Counted from the first letter of the stretch, positions 33,976-46,250 are shown. The stretch: 64,000 nucleotides of DNA from Diospyros lotus (GCF_014633365.1 NC_068339.1:27971316-28035315), one strand, 5' to 3'. Program-made: numbers and translations. The notes: generated from the sequence alone by a model not told the origin.

Positions 33976-35011
33976 GTTACCTCTCCCCACACTGAAATTT
34001 CCCCCCAAAAAAAACAAATCCCATTCACAATACTGAACCGGGGAAAATGGAGACCTCTATTGCAGACACCAATCTCCACATGGACTCACACACTTTGCAG
34101 TCAAAGTCTTTGCTAGACCTTATGCCACTGGCAAGCATATCTTGGAAGCCATTTGCACAAAGAAGATAGATTGAAGATCTAAATGTGAATTTTTAATTTT
34201 GTAAAAGAGAATTTTAGCTTGCTTAGAAGATTTTGAAGAATATGTTTCCTTAATATTTTGTCTTGAAATTAATTTTGTAAGGATCTTTGAGGAACATTCT
34301 AGGCAGGGTACATAAGGTAGTTTCTTACATAAATGATTTGGAGTTTGCATTAAGCATAAACATATATTTTACCAACTTTCCTTGACACTTGCTTTGTACT
34401 GTCAACACACTCCCTCATGTATGGACCAACTTTCCTTCACAACTAGGCTAGACATGTGAAACTATTTAAATACCTTGTTTATAGGTGTGATATCATGTTA
34501 AATTATTGTCAACCAACTTAATTTTGAACCTTAAGGTATTAGATTGAAGGCTAACTTTATATTTTGTACTAAAATTTATGTCCTCAATTATATCATTAGA
34601 GGTCCATGTCCACAATAAATATCTTTCTTTCATGGAGCAATCAAGTTTGTGGCTCTACACAAGTTGTATCTGCTTGTGCACTCAGCATGATTTTTGATGG
34701 AGTTCTGTGAAAATTAATATTCAATATCCTTTGTTTCGGAAATCAATGTTATGTTGCAATAGATAGATTTGTCCTTTCCTTGAATCATTAGGTTCTGACT
34801 TTAGAACTTTGTGAACTTTTGGAGAGTCGGTTGTTTTGTTGTTTTGACTTTAAATTACTGACAAAACAGTTGAGAGAGACCTAAACAATGACTAAGACTT
34901 CACTGTCATTGTGTTGACGTACTTGAGTTATGATCAACTGCATTAGTGGAGCTAGTTCTTTAGCAGATATCTTTACCATAGGTTGATTTGCTTTTTTGTA
35001 ATGAATTTCAG
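33976..35011. other. Left part of the duplicated AAA+ segment (copy B)
   Basis: It matches 9013-10067 closely and in the same order. No coding exon is visible. Confidence 0.75.
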
Positions 35012-35918
35012 GTACTGGGAAGACGTCTTGTGCTCCTGTAATAGCAAATCAAGTGGTATTGCATTTGGCACAGTAATTATTAGTATCCTAGTTGTTTCTT
35101 AGTGATGTGAAAATTGTGGTTTCTGATTATTGCACTCAATACTTTGTTGGACTGACTTTCACTGAAAGCTTTTTCATGTGCATAAAATTTTGTGCTTGGA
35201 CATGAATGTATTGTGTTTCATGCATGTTTGGTCATCTACAAAATTATGAGCATTACTGTAGGATCAAGCTGTATTAATGAAATAAAAGATGCATCTGATA
35301 TAACTCGGCAGGGTGTTCCATTACTATATGTCCCATTGGAGGTAGTCATGTCAAAGTATTATAGTGAAAGTGAACTTCTGCTAGGGAAGATATTTTTGCT
35401 TGCCAACAAGATCCCTTATGGTGCTATTCTGGATGAGGTAATTTGTGCAATTTCAATACATGTGAAATTACAACGCTGCTGTTAATTTTTCCATTTCTTT
35501 GGTTTCTACACTGGTTTAAGTTCTAATGAATTGAGTGTTTCCTTGTGTCATATTTTTCCTTTCTGATTAACAGATTGACTCTTTCGCTGTTGCTTGTGAT
35601 AGTGATATGCACAAAGCTACACGTAGAATTTTATCAGTATTACTGTGGCAGGTAATATTTCCTTATGGCTGTCTACATAAATGGAAAATATTTTCTGTTC
35701 CTATTATGACCATGTTGCAGATTGGCCGTTTCTTCTTTTTGTGTGTCTTGCATGATTGCCCTCATTCTTACGATCAATCTGCACTAATTACGTTTGAAGG
35801 ATTTCTTCCCACTTCCCTGCAGCTTCCAATGAATAACTAATAGTTCCTTATTTAGTTCACAAATGGGATTTTGGAATTTTGCCTACCCTCCCAAGGGGTG
35901 GCACCTTATTTCTTAAGG

Positions 35919-36351
35919 AAAGAGATGCATATAGCATTTATCTGGTGGCATGCAATCAAACTAAATAAACTATGACTGAATAAGGGAGTTTTTTCTACTT
36001 GCTTTAGTAAAACCTCTTTCCTTTCTTTTCTTTTCCCCCCATGGCCTTGCTAAGATTCTCTTCTGGTACAGATTGATGGATTTGAGCAGGAAAATAAAGT
36101 GATTTGTCATTGCAGCAAGCAATAGAAAGGAAGACAAAGAGATGCATATAGCATTTCTCTGGTGGCATGCAATCAAACTAAATAAACTATGACTGAATAA
36201 GGGAGTTTTTTCTACTTGCTTTAGTAAAACCTCTTTCCTTTCTTTTCTTTTCCCCCCATGGCCTTGCTAAGATTCTCTTCTGGTACAGATTGATGGATTT
36301 GAGCAGGAAAATAAAGTGATTGTCATTGCAGCAAGCAATAGAAAGGAAGAC
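35919..36351 (+). repeat. Tandem duplication of about 217 bp covering the sensor-1 exon of copy B
   Basis: Copies 35919-36135 and 36136-36351 both start AAAGAGATGCATATAGCATTT and end GGAAGAC. They differ by a single inserted T in the first exon copy and a few substitutions. Confidence 0.93.
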
Positions 36352-36796
36352 CTTGATCCTGATTTGATTAGGTATACAGGTCAAATCTTTTTTTTTTTTT
36401 CTGCCACGGTTTGGGTGGAGGGTATCATTAATCCCTCTACTCTCTCCTTTTCCCAGTTGAGCTGATCATGCTGTGTGTGTGCTTCCGCGCTTTGGTGCAA
36501 CCATGGTGTTGTGTGTGTGTGTGTTTTTGTTTTTTTTTTTTTTTTTTTTTGGGGGGGGGGTGGGGTGGTGTTTCTTGAGAGCAATAGAAAGGAAGACCTT
36601 GATCCTGATTTGATTAGGTATACAGGTTCAAATCGTTTTTTTTTTTTTTCTGCCACAGTTTGGGTGGAGGGTATCATTAATCCCTCTACTCTCTCCTTTT
36701 CCCAGTTGAGCTGATCATGCTCGCGTGCACACATGGTGTTGTGTGTGTGTTTTTTTTTTTTTTTTTTTTTGGGGGGGGGGGGGGGTGTTTCTTGAG
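36334..36796 (+). repeat. Second tandem duplication in copy B, period 246 bp
   Basis: Copies 36334-36579 and 36580-36796 both start AGCAATAGAAAGGAAGACC and end GTTTCTTGAG. They include the end of the sensor-1 exon, a splice donor, and T and G homopolymers. They overlap the end of the 217-bp duplication. Confidence 0.93.
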
Positions 36797-37133
36797 GTTC
36801 TTGGATTGATGAACAAAACAGCAAAATGTTTTCTGTGTCTTACCACTTCCTTTTGTTTGTAAGTCTTGGAATTCGGGGATTTATGAGCAAACCGATAAGT
36901 GTTTCTGGGGTTTGGTTGAATATAAATATTTCAATGCTAGCCTACTATAAGTAAATTATTTTTTCTTGTTTTTATTCAGTACAAATAATGGTGCAAACCA
37001 TCCTTGCTAAATAATGGTGCAAAAATGTAGGATTTGTTGAAACTTCTGCAATTTTTTTTTTCTCATTCAGTGTAAATCCTTTCATCCTTGTATAATGGTA
37101 TTGTTGTTGCTTGAATACAAAAATGAATTTGTA

Positions 37134-37707
37134 GTGCGGGAGACCGTGTCGATGAGGTGCAAGTGGCTGCTTTGATGACGAGTGACCTGCTGAGAAAGAA
37201 GCAAGTTAGGGGCATGGGTGAGGTCACCTTTGGGCCTTTCTATGCTTAAGTTAGTTTTGTATCTCGTGTTCGAAGTAAAATTATAATTTTAGCAGTCTAG
37301 TGAGTGTACATTTGCTAGACGAGAAGTCTCCTATTTATAGAGAGGGAGGAGAATGACAGATGGGGGGAGACTCGCAGTCTTCGACGGGCATTTCTGCCTC
37401 TCTACTGGATTTATCAGTGAGCATCTCGGAGGTAAACTCGACCAATTCAACTATCTTTGAGTGTCACTCGGGCAACCTCACTCGGCTAGCAGCCTCACTC
37501 AGCCATGGCTCTCGTGTGGCATGATTTCTCGTGTGGCATGGTCCTCAGCATGTCTCTCGCGTGACATGGCTACATGCCCCTTGGCCAAGCCGCATGGCTG
37601 CACTCACCCACGCACATGGTTGCGGCTCCTGTGCGGCATGCCTTGCAGATCTCGGCCATGCGATCTTCTGCTTCGCGCGTTGCCTGGCTGCTGCCGAGTG
37701 ATTGTTG
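37134..37707 (-). repeat. LTR-like insertion in an intron of copy B
   Basis: This roughly 575-bp block is absent from the matching intron of copy A. It has a minus-strand TATA box (CTCTATAAATAGG at about 37330-37342) and a GC-rich half with repeated CTCACTCGG and GTGTGGCATG. It is probably a solo LTR of an unclassified element. The exact ends and target duplication were not resolved. Confidence 0.5.
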
Positions 37708-38022
37708 CTTGTAATGTCAATTTCAGCATTTGCTGAATTCAGAATGTCTGGACTGGATATCGGCGATGTGTGCCAGCAAGCTGAGCGGCGCTGGGCATCC
37801 AAGTTAAGCTGGCCAGAAAAAAAGGTACCTTCAAAGCCAAGATCTTACGGTATTTTCTTCTTATGTTGTTAGTAACATATCCCATTGACAAGTGGATAAT
37901 TCGTGGCCAAGCACCTAAAGGTCCTGAAAATGGGACACGCTTCCACTGCTCCAAGAATTCATTGAGAGTGGTGCCATGGACCGGCAAAGAGGGGTGAAGA
38001 AGCCACCTTAGATTCAATATAA

Positions 38023-39261
38023 GGTATCCTCCAATTGTGTCACCTTTCTATGTGTCTGGCTTATAACACATACGAGCAACCTTTTGTTAATGTCTTGCAC
38101 CTTTCCATTGTCGAAGCACTGAATATCATGTTTTGCCAACTTTTGTTTACGTCACTTAGTGTTTTGTTCCTCCTGTTTTGCTGTCAGATATTCATGCCAT
38201 GATGCTAATGTGCAGTTTTCAAGCTCTAAGCAAAGGTCAGGTTTTTTTTTTTTTTTTTACCTGGTTACTAAGCAAAGGTCAGGTTAAGGTAGATGAAGAT
38301 TGATATGTCAGGACACTGGGTTCTCTCAGCATCTCGTCGAACAGGAAGCCAGTTTAGAGTGTGTAAATGAATCCGTAAAGGATGGAATTAGATATACTTG
38401 GCAAAAAAAAAAAAAAAAAAGGATGGTATTAGATACTACACAAGGGGCAGTTATCTGAAGGAATTTAATTTAGGCATGACTGCTTCCTAATCATCATCTT
38501 CCTGTATAGGCACAAATCCGGCATGTTGGTCAAACAGTACGAGTTTGGTTAGTGGGCAGGATGCATGTTCATGTCATCTTGGTCAATAATTTTGTCAATC
38601 TGTTTCTCTGTTTTTCTTTGTAGAAGATTAATTCAGTGTCAAAGAACGAGAACTCGCATGTGTAGAATGAGCCTTACCCAAGGCTAGACCTTTTGAGGTT
38701 GAATTTGATACTTTGTTGCTTGCCTTGAGACTGTCCAATCTTATTATAAACAACTTTTGATGAGCTATAAATAACATTATTATTAATTACTTCACCCTTA
38801 AATCTTGCATAAAACACAGAGCGCAACCGCCCAAATCTGTCCCTGATGAGGCATGACATGATACTCGTATTAGAGACTGGTGGGTTCTATTCGAAATAGT
38901 TCAACTCTAGGAGGGTTGCCAGCTTGGGACCTGCCAATTGGGGTGGTTGTGTATCACGAGGGTGGATTTCTGGCTTTTGATTGCATGCGGATGTGTGGTG
39001 CAGGTCCCTTGTGCCGTAACATTTGATTGAGCTGAAATATGCCTTTTAGGGATGAACTCAATCGAGCTGAGACACGACCATATATATGCGAATTACATGC
39101 ATTTCATAGCTTAAAAAAAAAAAATCAAGTATTTTGTTGGGTTACATTACGTTCCAGTAGATGTTCTTTTAGCTACGAAGAAGACCTTCAGATCAGATTG
39201 CACTGTAGCAGGCTCAGCAACATAGCTCCTTCCCTGCATTCAAGCAAATTGACCAACTTAC
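38023..39261. other. 3' flank of copy B and intergenic DNA
   Basis: It starts as in the copy A 3' flank. A duplicated ACTAAGCAAAGGTCAGGTT lies at about 38229-38286, and A or T homopolymers are at 38240 and 38404. No further gene is seen. Confidence 0.5.
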
Positions 39262-39333
39262 CTAGTTAAAACTTGCCCTACTCGCTTGTCTGCTTATCTG
39301 TATGTGTAATATATAAATAAATAAATAAATAAG

Positions 39334-39397
<64 letters not shown>

Positions 39398-39837
39398 TGC
39401 CTGTCAAAGGTGGAGGAATAGTCGTCGTCTTCGTCGGAGCGCTTTCTCTTCCGTCGCGGAGTCGAGCGCGAGACATACGACGCGATCTGCACCTGAGTCT
39501 GCAGCAACATCTGAGTCAACTCGGATTCCAGCTCGGCTCGGCGATTCTCCGCGGCCAAGCGCCGCGCTTCCCTGGCCTTGGCCATCTCCAGCTCGGCAAG
39601 CTCCATCCTCAACATAGACTCCGAGAAGACTTGGAAACTGGCAGCCAGATCGGCCAAGCCAGTGGACTCTCCGTCCGAGTCGGAACTGTCCGAGACAGAG
39701 CTCCCCGAGTGGGTAGCGGTGGCTGACTCTCCGTCGTCAGAAGGGTGTGAGCCGGCTGCGTCGAAGGCGTATTGTAGACGCTTCCTCCGGCTGGGGCAAT
39801 GATGATTGGGGTCGGGTCGGCCGATCGGGTCAGCCAT
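39262..39837 (-). CDS. Conserved-looking hypothetical protein, acidic N-half, helical middle, basic tail
   Basis: The ATG at 39837 opens a GC-rich frame unlike its AT-rich surroundings. Residues 1-25 are polar and basic (PSRRKR). About residues 33-60 form a Ser/Asp-rich acidic stretch. About 65-115 form a long charged helix (MELAELEMAKAREARRL...), probably coiled coil. About 125-142 hold a basic cluster (RSTPRRKRKRSDEDDD) that looks like a nuclear localisation signal. The frame then enters a (GA)n microsatellite and reads Ser-Leu and Tyr-Ile repeats to a stop at 39262, so the natural C-terminus is probably altered by repeat expansion, or an intron removes it. It is most likely a nuclear plant protein of unknown function. 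No family name is claimed. Confidence 0.65.
39301..39395. repeat. (TAAA)n(TA)n(GA)n compound microsatellite
   Basis: ATAAATAAATAAATAA is followed by a TA run and then a GA run of about 44 bp. It forms the repetitive end of the gene at 39262-39837. Confidence 0.95.
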
Positions 39838-40020
39838 GGCGTTACGTTACGGTGCAGTTTGCGTTTGTCTTTTAAGGAGAGAAGAACGAAGTGTGATAAA
39901 AAGTGGAGCGGGAAAGGCGCGACGCTCTCCACCTGCTGGACAGCCGGATCGGACCCACCCGTCGACCAATGTCACCCCATTTACCATGTTTCCTCCTCCT
40001 TCACCATACTCGTGAGAGAC
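39838..40020 (-). promoter_or_regulatory. Likely 5' UTR and promoter of the gene at 39837
   Basis: This is a GC-rich block directly upstream on the minus strand. A CCAAT box occurs (plus-strand GACCAATGTC at about 39963). No TATA box is obvious. GC content drops sharply at about 40030. Confidence 0.45.
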
Positions 40021-40039
40021 GTTTGGTTACTACTTAATA

Positions 40040-40725
40040 AATAGTTTTTTTTAGTGAAATTTTAATTTTTAATTTTTTAACAGCTTTAAAGGAAGTTTTT
40101 GATTTCATTAGAAGTTAAAATCTCTTTAATAAATAGTTTTTTCTATAATCATATTAAATATTTTACAAATGTTTTAGGAGCAAGTTTCTTAAAAAAATAT
40201 ATTTATAAGCTTGACCTTAAATTAAGATCATTTTACGTCACAAGCAGCAAATCCTTAATTATATATATATATATATATATATTATTTCCCCACTGTCATC
40301 TACCACCCCTTTCTTAATCGTCGTTTGCAGCCAGCCAGCCAGCCAGCTAGCTAGCCACCGTCCATTGTTGCCATCCTCATTTTTTCTCTTATTATTAGTT
40401 ATTCACTGTTTGTTGTTAACAGTGTTAATATAAAGTATTTCTTGCTGCAATTCGCTCCTGTCGGAACAACCCCCTCATCTTTCTTGTTGCAATACTTCGT
40501 CGTTGTCATCACTCTTATCTCTCTTTCTAGATTCGTCAGAACCCATCATCGCAAATCTAGAACCTTTTGCAACCATGGGGCTCATCAACAATGGGTTTCA
40601 TTGTCCACTTCCTCCCACCTCCCTCCCTATAATATACTTTATAATGTCGCAAACTATAATTAGTTAAATTTTTGTTATAAGAATTGTTTTTTATGAATTT
40701 ATTTGTACAAATAATGGGTATTTCA
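40040..40725. repeat. Dispersed repeat, copy 2 (partner at 12405-13440)
   Basis: It shares, in the same order, the TTAATAAATAG / GAAGTTTTTGATTTC..TTAGAAGT block and the CGGAACAACCCC..CATCTTTCTTGTTG to AATAATGGGTAT block. It also has a (CCAG)n/(CTAG)n run at about 40331-40357. Confidence 0.5.
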
Positions 40726-42020
40726 TGGGTGGGACAATAAGTTAGGGTGTTAAGTTGGCAGTAATCTATATAAAATCTCTAGGTGCCATATTGCTTTTTG
40801 ACCAGTCGACCCAGTGAGGTAAAAGAGCTTTGGCTAGATTGTATAAAGGATGAGGCTAACATTTGTTTGAGTCGTCTTCCAATCTCAGCCTTTTGTATAG
40901 GGGAATAGCAGTAAGGTTGATGTTAACTAGTTTTGAATTGGGTTTGAGATGAATGGAATGGTCTAGAGTTCGGGTGGGAGGTAGGGAGGCAGGCTCAGCA
41001 AAGAGTTCCCTAAATTCAATCAATAGTGAGTTTAGAGCGTTTGGATATGTTACCTTCTCAAGGGATAGTGTAGGGCTTGTCTTCTCCTCCTTAATATGTT
41101 CTTCTCTTCTATATACTTCTCATTCTCTATCTCTATAGCTTGGATGGAGAACAATTGAGAAATTTGAACATTCTTTCAATAGTTTCTGTAACTTCTTGCC
41201 TAAGATCAACTTGCACTCCCTTGAGGCTCCCTACTAATGTTATTTTCTTACATGCTATTGTTGTCTAACTATAATAATTAAATTTTTTTGTTTTGGGATC
41301 AACCAAAGTAGAGTTATTCACCACGGCAGAAGGTTAGAGATGCCACAAGCGAGGCTAAATGGATTTAGAATGGGTCGGGGTCAAAACCCAATGAGGCAGG
41401 GACCTGGATAATCCTCGGGGGGCTTCTCAATGAGTCTTCGAGAGGCTGAACTATCAGTCTTTCAAGTGAGCTAGGCCCAAACTTGGCCTACAGTCACAGA
41501 TAAAAGTCAGAAAGGCACACAGTAGACTCCTTTACGCGGGGACTTCCGATGCCAAAGTTAAACAATAGTCTAAAGCATGTCCAAAGTATGATGTATGATG
41601 TAATTGTATGTCTATTCCGTGTCCCAAATGGATATTTGTGTTCCCGAATGAGTTTTAGAGAGAGATTTGAGTGTTGGGACATGAGTATGAAGAAAGTCTA
41701 GGGACCAGTAGAGCCAAAGGATAAAAAAGATCCTTTTACTTTCGAAGAGGTGAGTATTTATAGACGAAGTGGTGGGATCCATGATTAAGCTAGAAGACTC
41801 TTCCCGGGGGTGCCTTAGGGAGGTCTGAGGGCTTGGAGAAGTTTTTGAGGTGGGACACCCCAATGGCTATCTCTGGGTGGCCTCAAAGAAGGCTTTAGAC
41901 CACCAGATAGCTTAGGTCCGGGAGACCTCGAAAGGTGTCCTTGGACTTGGGAAAAAATGATGCATGCCTATCTTGAAGGGACCCATTGAGGGTCCGAAAG
42001 GCTTTTGTCTCAGAGACTGT
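40726..42020 (-). other. Unassigned; right part probably a minus-strand LTR
   Basis: From 41340 to 42010 the DNA is GC-richer, with repeated GGACCTGG / CTCGGGGGGCTTCTC-type motifs and a minus-strand TATA (CTATAAATACTCACC at about 41751-41765). This suggests an LTR. From 40726 to 41340 nothing is identified. Confidence 0.3.
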
Positions 42021-42422
42021 CTAGGGAAGAATGAACTTGAAAATTGCTTTGAAATTTAGGAGAGTTTTAGGGCACCCCAAAACACTTGCTATGTCTATTG
42101 TAACCTCCAACTTGTTAAAATCGAATGTTAGAGGACTAACTATCCTTGTCCAGTCAACCCCCAAGACAAGATCACTTTCTCCTAGCTCCAAAACCCTCAA
42201 ATCCATCGTAAATTCATGTCCCTGTATGAGCCACTTGAAGTTAGCACACTTATGGTGGTTGTACATTCTATTTCCATTCACCATAGTGACTGATAATGGT
42301 GTAGTGGCAATCAATTTGCATTTAAGCTCAGTAGCAGTAACTTCATTCAAGAAACTATGGGTGATGCCACTATCTATTAGAACCATCAACCTCTTCCTCC
42401 TTAATTGTTTTTTCACCTTCAT
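42021..42422 (-). pseudogene. Gypsy retropepsin (minus-strand element)
   Basis: An aspartic protease with an intact VLIDSGITHSFL active site and a LVLGVDW flap-side motif. It cleaves the Gag-Pol polyprotein in functional relatives. The frame stays open to 42021, where the element is cut; RT and integrase are missing. Confidence 0.85.
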
Positions 42423-43683
42423 AATTTTCCCCGTAGGCCCCCCTTCAATGCATGGAAGGAAATTTCTCCCTCATTTTCCAATTTAGCTTCTTCTATATCA
42501 TCTATGTCTTCTCCGATGACCTCCCCTTCATCTTTTTCATTTTCCTCTCCCATACATTCCATCTTCAGCAATTGCCTTTTACATTGGTGGCCTTGGCTAT
42601 AACGATCACCACACTTATAACATAACTCCAATTGTCTTCTTTGCTATGTTGTAGTGCCCTTGGCCAAAGCAGTACTCGCCTTAGGAGGTCCCATTATCAC
42701 CTCTACAATCATCCCCTTTGAATTCACCCACGTCATCTGTTGAAGATTATAATTTGCCTTAGGTCACACTTTGTTCTTCTGGAAAATAACTTCCAATGTT
42801 AACTCTTGTAATCTGGCTCTTTTCGTTACCTACCTCACCATGGTAGGCATCATCATTTTCACCATAGATTTAAGCTTATCCCTCAGGCCACTTACAAAAT
42901 TTAATACAAAGTACTGCTCAATCAAGGCTGGCTGAGCATTTCACATCAAAGTTCTCAACTCCTCAAACTTGTCTAGATACTCGATCATTGTCCTTACTTG
43001 TTTCAACATCTTGAAGTCCTTAATTACATTGGACATGTTCCTCTCCCCAAACCTTTCACACAACTCCTTTGCAAATTCATTCCACCCTGCTTCCATCTCT
43101 TTAGTTTTTATCAATCCTTGATACTATGAATCGGCCATATCATTAAGATAGGCCACTACCATGGATACTTTTTGCACTTTCATCACATTATATAATTGGA
43201 AGAACCTCTCACATCGATAGATCCACCACCTAGGGTTGGATCCATCAAACAAGGTATCTCTAAACGGGGCATCGAGGCATGACTATTAGTTTGGGGAGAT
43301 AGTCCCGTTACCTATACTCTTGTATCCCCTTCTGATAGCTCATTCACCTCCACTATTCCCGCAGGCTGCGGTGGAATTTCATGGCCTGAATGACTTGGAT
43401 CTGTGACCAATTGGGGCAGGAATTCAGACGACAACCTAAATTATGGTAGGGAATATAGCATGTTGAAGATGCTATTGATCCTTTTTACATACTGTTCAAT
43501 TGTCTCCCGATATTTCTCCAATTCACTTTGCATTCCTTCTTTTGATGGAATCAGATCTTCCCTTCCTTGAGTAACCACCTCATGCGTTTGGGTCATCTCA
43601 AACTCCAATGCTTCCATTCTTGTTTCCAATTTCTTTAAATGAGTTTCTTCCGCCATTGCTTCGACATTGATGTATCGCCTCAA
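42423..43683 (-). pseudogene. Gypsy gag with zinc knuckle (minus-strand element)
   Basis: The probable start is read at 43683 (MRRYINVEAM), followed by a coiled-coil-like stretch to 43441. The middle (about 43260-42850) reads a retrotransposon gag domain in fragments (RCERFFQLY, LCERFG, VSGLRDKLKSMV). A knuckle C-X2-C-X7-H-X-C (CYKCGDRYSQGHQC) is at about 42580-42622. Stops and shifts are frequent in the middle. Confidence 0.8.
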
Positions 43684-43739
43684 TTCCTTGGTTCGATCTC
43701 CACCTTCGTCGCCTAGGATGAACGGCTTTGATACTAGAA

Positions 43740-44052
43740 TGATAAGTTTTAGATTTGAGACTTGTGCAATTTTGGAATGTTTTGTAGTTGTAGGAAAAAT
43801 TTGAATTGAGAGAGTGAATTTGAAAGGAGGGAGAATTTAGAAAAAGAGAGAAAATAGGGAAATAGAATTTGGAGGGAAAGAATTATATATTATCTCATTA
43901 TAATTTCCATCCTCATACATCCAATTCCCTTTCATAGGTAGCTCTTTGATCGGTTGTAACTCCTTTAACCAAAACAGTATAAATTGTTTTAGTTATTATT
44001 ACTAGGTACAACAGTTTCTTATTTACTAGCATTAAGAATAATTATAATTACA
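43740..44052 (-). repeat. 5' LTR of the minus-strand gypsy remnant
   Basis: It runs TGATAAGTTTTAG...ATTATAATTACA, 313 bp. A degraded primer site (CTAGTATCAAAGC on the minus strand) lies inside at about 43724-43736. A minus-strand purine run GCGGGGGGG abuts its other end (44053-44060), as if it also served as a 3' LTR for sequence to the right; that may be coincidence. Confidence 0.55.
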
Positions 44053-45560
44053 CCCCCCCGCATATCCTTGAAGAGGTATGCCAACATTTGGTGTATCAAT
44101 GTAAAAGTTTTACCGATTTTTGAAACTTTTTCGAAAAATCATATAAACACAATAGAAATAAAAGCGAGAATCACCTTGTAAGACTCGATATCAAACGATC
44201 ATATGCATTACAATTAAAACCACACTATAGGGGGGTAAGAAGGTATACCTTATAGTGGTTTTAAATATGATGAAGAGGCTAGAATCTTCCCTATTGTAGC
44301 AACGACTTGCTCCTGAGTAGTTCCTGAACACTCATTCGGATGACTTATTCGACCCTTGAAACTACAAGGGCCCTAGTCGGTCAACGCTTTTAGTAGTGGA
44401 TGAAACCAAGAAGAATGCCTATGTGCTAGCCAGGCTTTCTTGTTGGTGATTCAAGTTAAAAATGGGTTCAAAGAAAGAATACCCAATCCAATAAACAATC
44501 TATTTGGATGAGTTTGGTACTCCAGCAATCAAGAGATGAGTGGAGCAAGAAAGAGAGCAATAGAAAGGGTTGTAGGCTCTGGAAGAATGAAGAGAAGAAG
44601 TAATAGTCAAGAGAATAGTCAAGCATCAAATGCATTTGCAACTATCATTTCTTTTTTTTTTCTTCTTCTTCTTCTTCACTTATATATGAAGCCATAAAAA
44701 TCCTAAAATGCTCAATAATCGGTCAATAGCCAAGGGGAGAAAGAGAGAGCGTGCCCCGGGGGGGGGGGGGGGCAAGTGGGAGATAAGCCCACATCATAAA
44801 TAACATATTTCATTCCCTTAATCATTCTCCCCACCGGCTTTCTTTTCCATCCGAAGTAGAAACGACAAAACGAGTTGTGAATCTCACGACCTTGTGCAAT
44901 GGAAATGGTCGACTGATTCTTCAGCCTGTCATGATCGATCAACAGATTCTTTAGCCCATCCATCGATTTTGTCAAGTTTCTAAAAATTGCATCTAGGCCC
45001 ATCATTAACTCTTAATGACTTTTTCATCATCTCATGATGAAACTAAGGCCCTTGTTAACTTTTAACAGCATGCATGTCAACTCTTAACAATTGCTCCAAT
45101 TGGTTTAATTATTGAACCCGATCTATTAATTCTTAATGGTGACTAACATTAACTCTTAATGATGATTATAACTTTTATCGCTTAGTCAACCACTACACCC
45201 GGATATACATGTGACATTTTAGATTCACTACCAAGCAATGATCGAGACATGTTAAATTCTTTGACGTTGACCAAACACTTTGGTTTACAACAAGGATCTA
45301 TCCATCTCCTCGATGTACCCCGAAAGATCTTGAGTGATAAATAACATTATATTAAGACAATCCTACTAGTAATGAAGTCTAAACTTCTTTGAGAACCTAT
45401 TTGGCCTTTCGATTACCATGTATTATAATCCCTCAATCGACTAACATTCCGATCAAGTGAGAGTCGTAGATTGATCAAACTCACTAACTTAATAACTGTG
45501 CCAAGAATCAGTGTGGTGTAATTGAGATGACACATCGAAACTCTTTCCGACATTGAAAAT
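44053..45560. other. Unassigned AT-rich region
   Basis: No coding sequence was recognised. There is a (CTT)n run at about 44648-44676 and a 17-base G run at about 44757. Repeated TTAACTCTTAAT motifs lie at 45005-45160. Confidence 0.4.
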
Positions 45561-46039
45561 ACTCTCCAATCAAGTATACCTTGGACATGGGTTTCTACAA
45601 TCAAAACCCATGCGCACAAGGTTGCTCGGGAAGAGGGGCCTGTGCATAAGGCCACTATCGGCCACACCACTACGACTATCCCAGCACCCCTAAGTGAGGG
45701 TTACTCGAGGGTGGCACCTGCGAGTAGTGCCTGAGTGCCTGCACTCACATGTAAGGCTACAACCTCAACCACCCCAACACCCCCAAGTAAGGGTCACTCG
45801 GGGGTGGCACCCGCACACAGCGCTCACACTCTCATGTGCTCACGCTTATGCACCATGCGCCCCTGTTTGCTCACTTGCGCATCGCGTGCCCTTGCACACA
45901 CTCGGTTGTAAGCCTTTATAAGACTCTATCAAAACCACCTTTGAGATACTTGTCGAGAAGAATGAGTAACCCAACACCTGTTAGCCTCTTCCATTACTAT
46001 AAATAGAGGGTCCTCCCCCTATTCAAGTACACCAACTCT
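45561..46039 (+). repeat. LTR-like segment, plus strand, with internal GC-rich direct repeat
   Basis: It contains two related units, CACCCCTAAGTGAGGGTTACTCG... (from about 45683) and CACCCCCAAGTAAGGGTCACTCG... (from about 45778), followed by a TATA box CTATAAATAGAGG at 45996-46008. It ends where the truncated Tekay-like gag begins. It is probably the 5' part of another element's LTR. Confidence 0.4.
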
Positions 46040-46250
46040 CCTGACCCGCTAGTTGTGTTCCTTGCATCAGGGCGACCATACTTTCCAGGACCCTCTCCAT
46101 TTGATCCGTACGAGTCCCTCCTTCTTGGTTCCCTTCTGGTAGTGGGTTACCTTGGGGCATCCCTGTCCCTTCCTCGTGGAGGTCCTGCATCTCCTCCTCT
46201 TGAACGTTGTTTCTGCGCCTAGGGTTCTTGGTTTGGCGAGTGTTTACCAT
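46040..46250 (-). pseudogene. Gag N-terminus of the left Tekay-like copy
   Basis: An ATG read at 46250 (MVNTRQTKNPRRRNN) gives a clean frame for about 70 codons. It is acidic and Gln-rich and continues to the truncation. The right copy has a one-base shift in this stretch, so this copy shows the original frame. Confidence 0.8.

Larger units (their letters stand above)
35012..38022 (+). pseudogene. AAA+ ATPase copy B, pseudogene
   Basis: The remains of exons are 35012-35055, 35312-35437, 35574-35651, 36072-36135 (broken duplicate), 36289-36371, 37743-37803 and 37896-38022. Defects: six bases are missing at Walker B, so VF is lost before LDE; Arg-to-Pro next to Walker A; the exon equivalent to 11265-11387 is absent, which removes the arginine-finger region; the sensor-1 exon occurs in two and a half copies through tandem duplications, one with a frameshift; the donor after the SGxDIxDVC exon is TT instead of GT; the last exon has lost its AG acceptor and carries frameshifts. 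An LTR-like insert lies in the preceding intron. It cannot encode a working ATPase. Confidence 0.9.

Noticed and set aside
36381..36824. 147-codon minus-strand ORF
   Set aside because: It crosses homopolymer T and G runs and tandem duplications in introns of AAA+ copy B; Pro-Lys repeats come from the homopolymers.
39397..39932. Overlapping plus- and minus-strand ORFs around the 39.8-kb gene
   Set aside because: High GC lowers stop frequency in all frames; only the frame starting at 39837 (-) has a coherent domain pattern.
45694..45921. 75-codon ORF rich in His, Pro and Arg
   Set aside because: Produced by the GC-rich direct repeat of an LTR-like segment.
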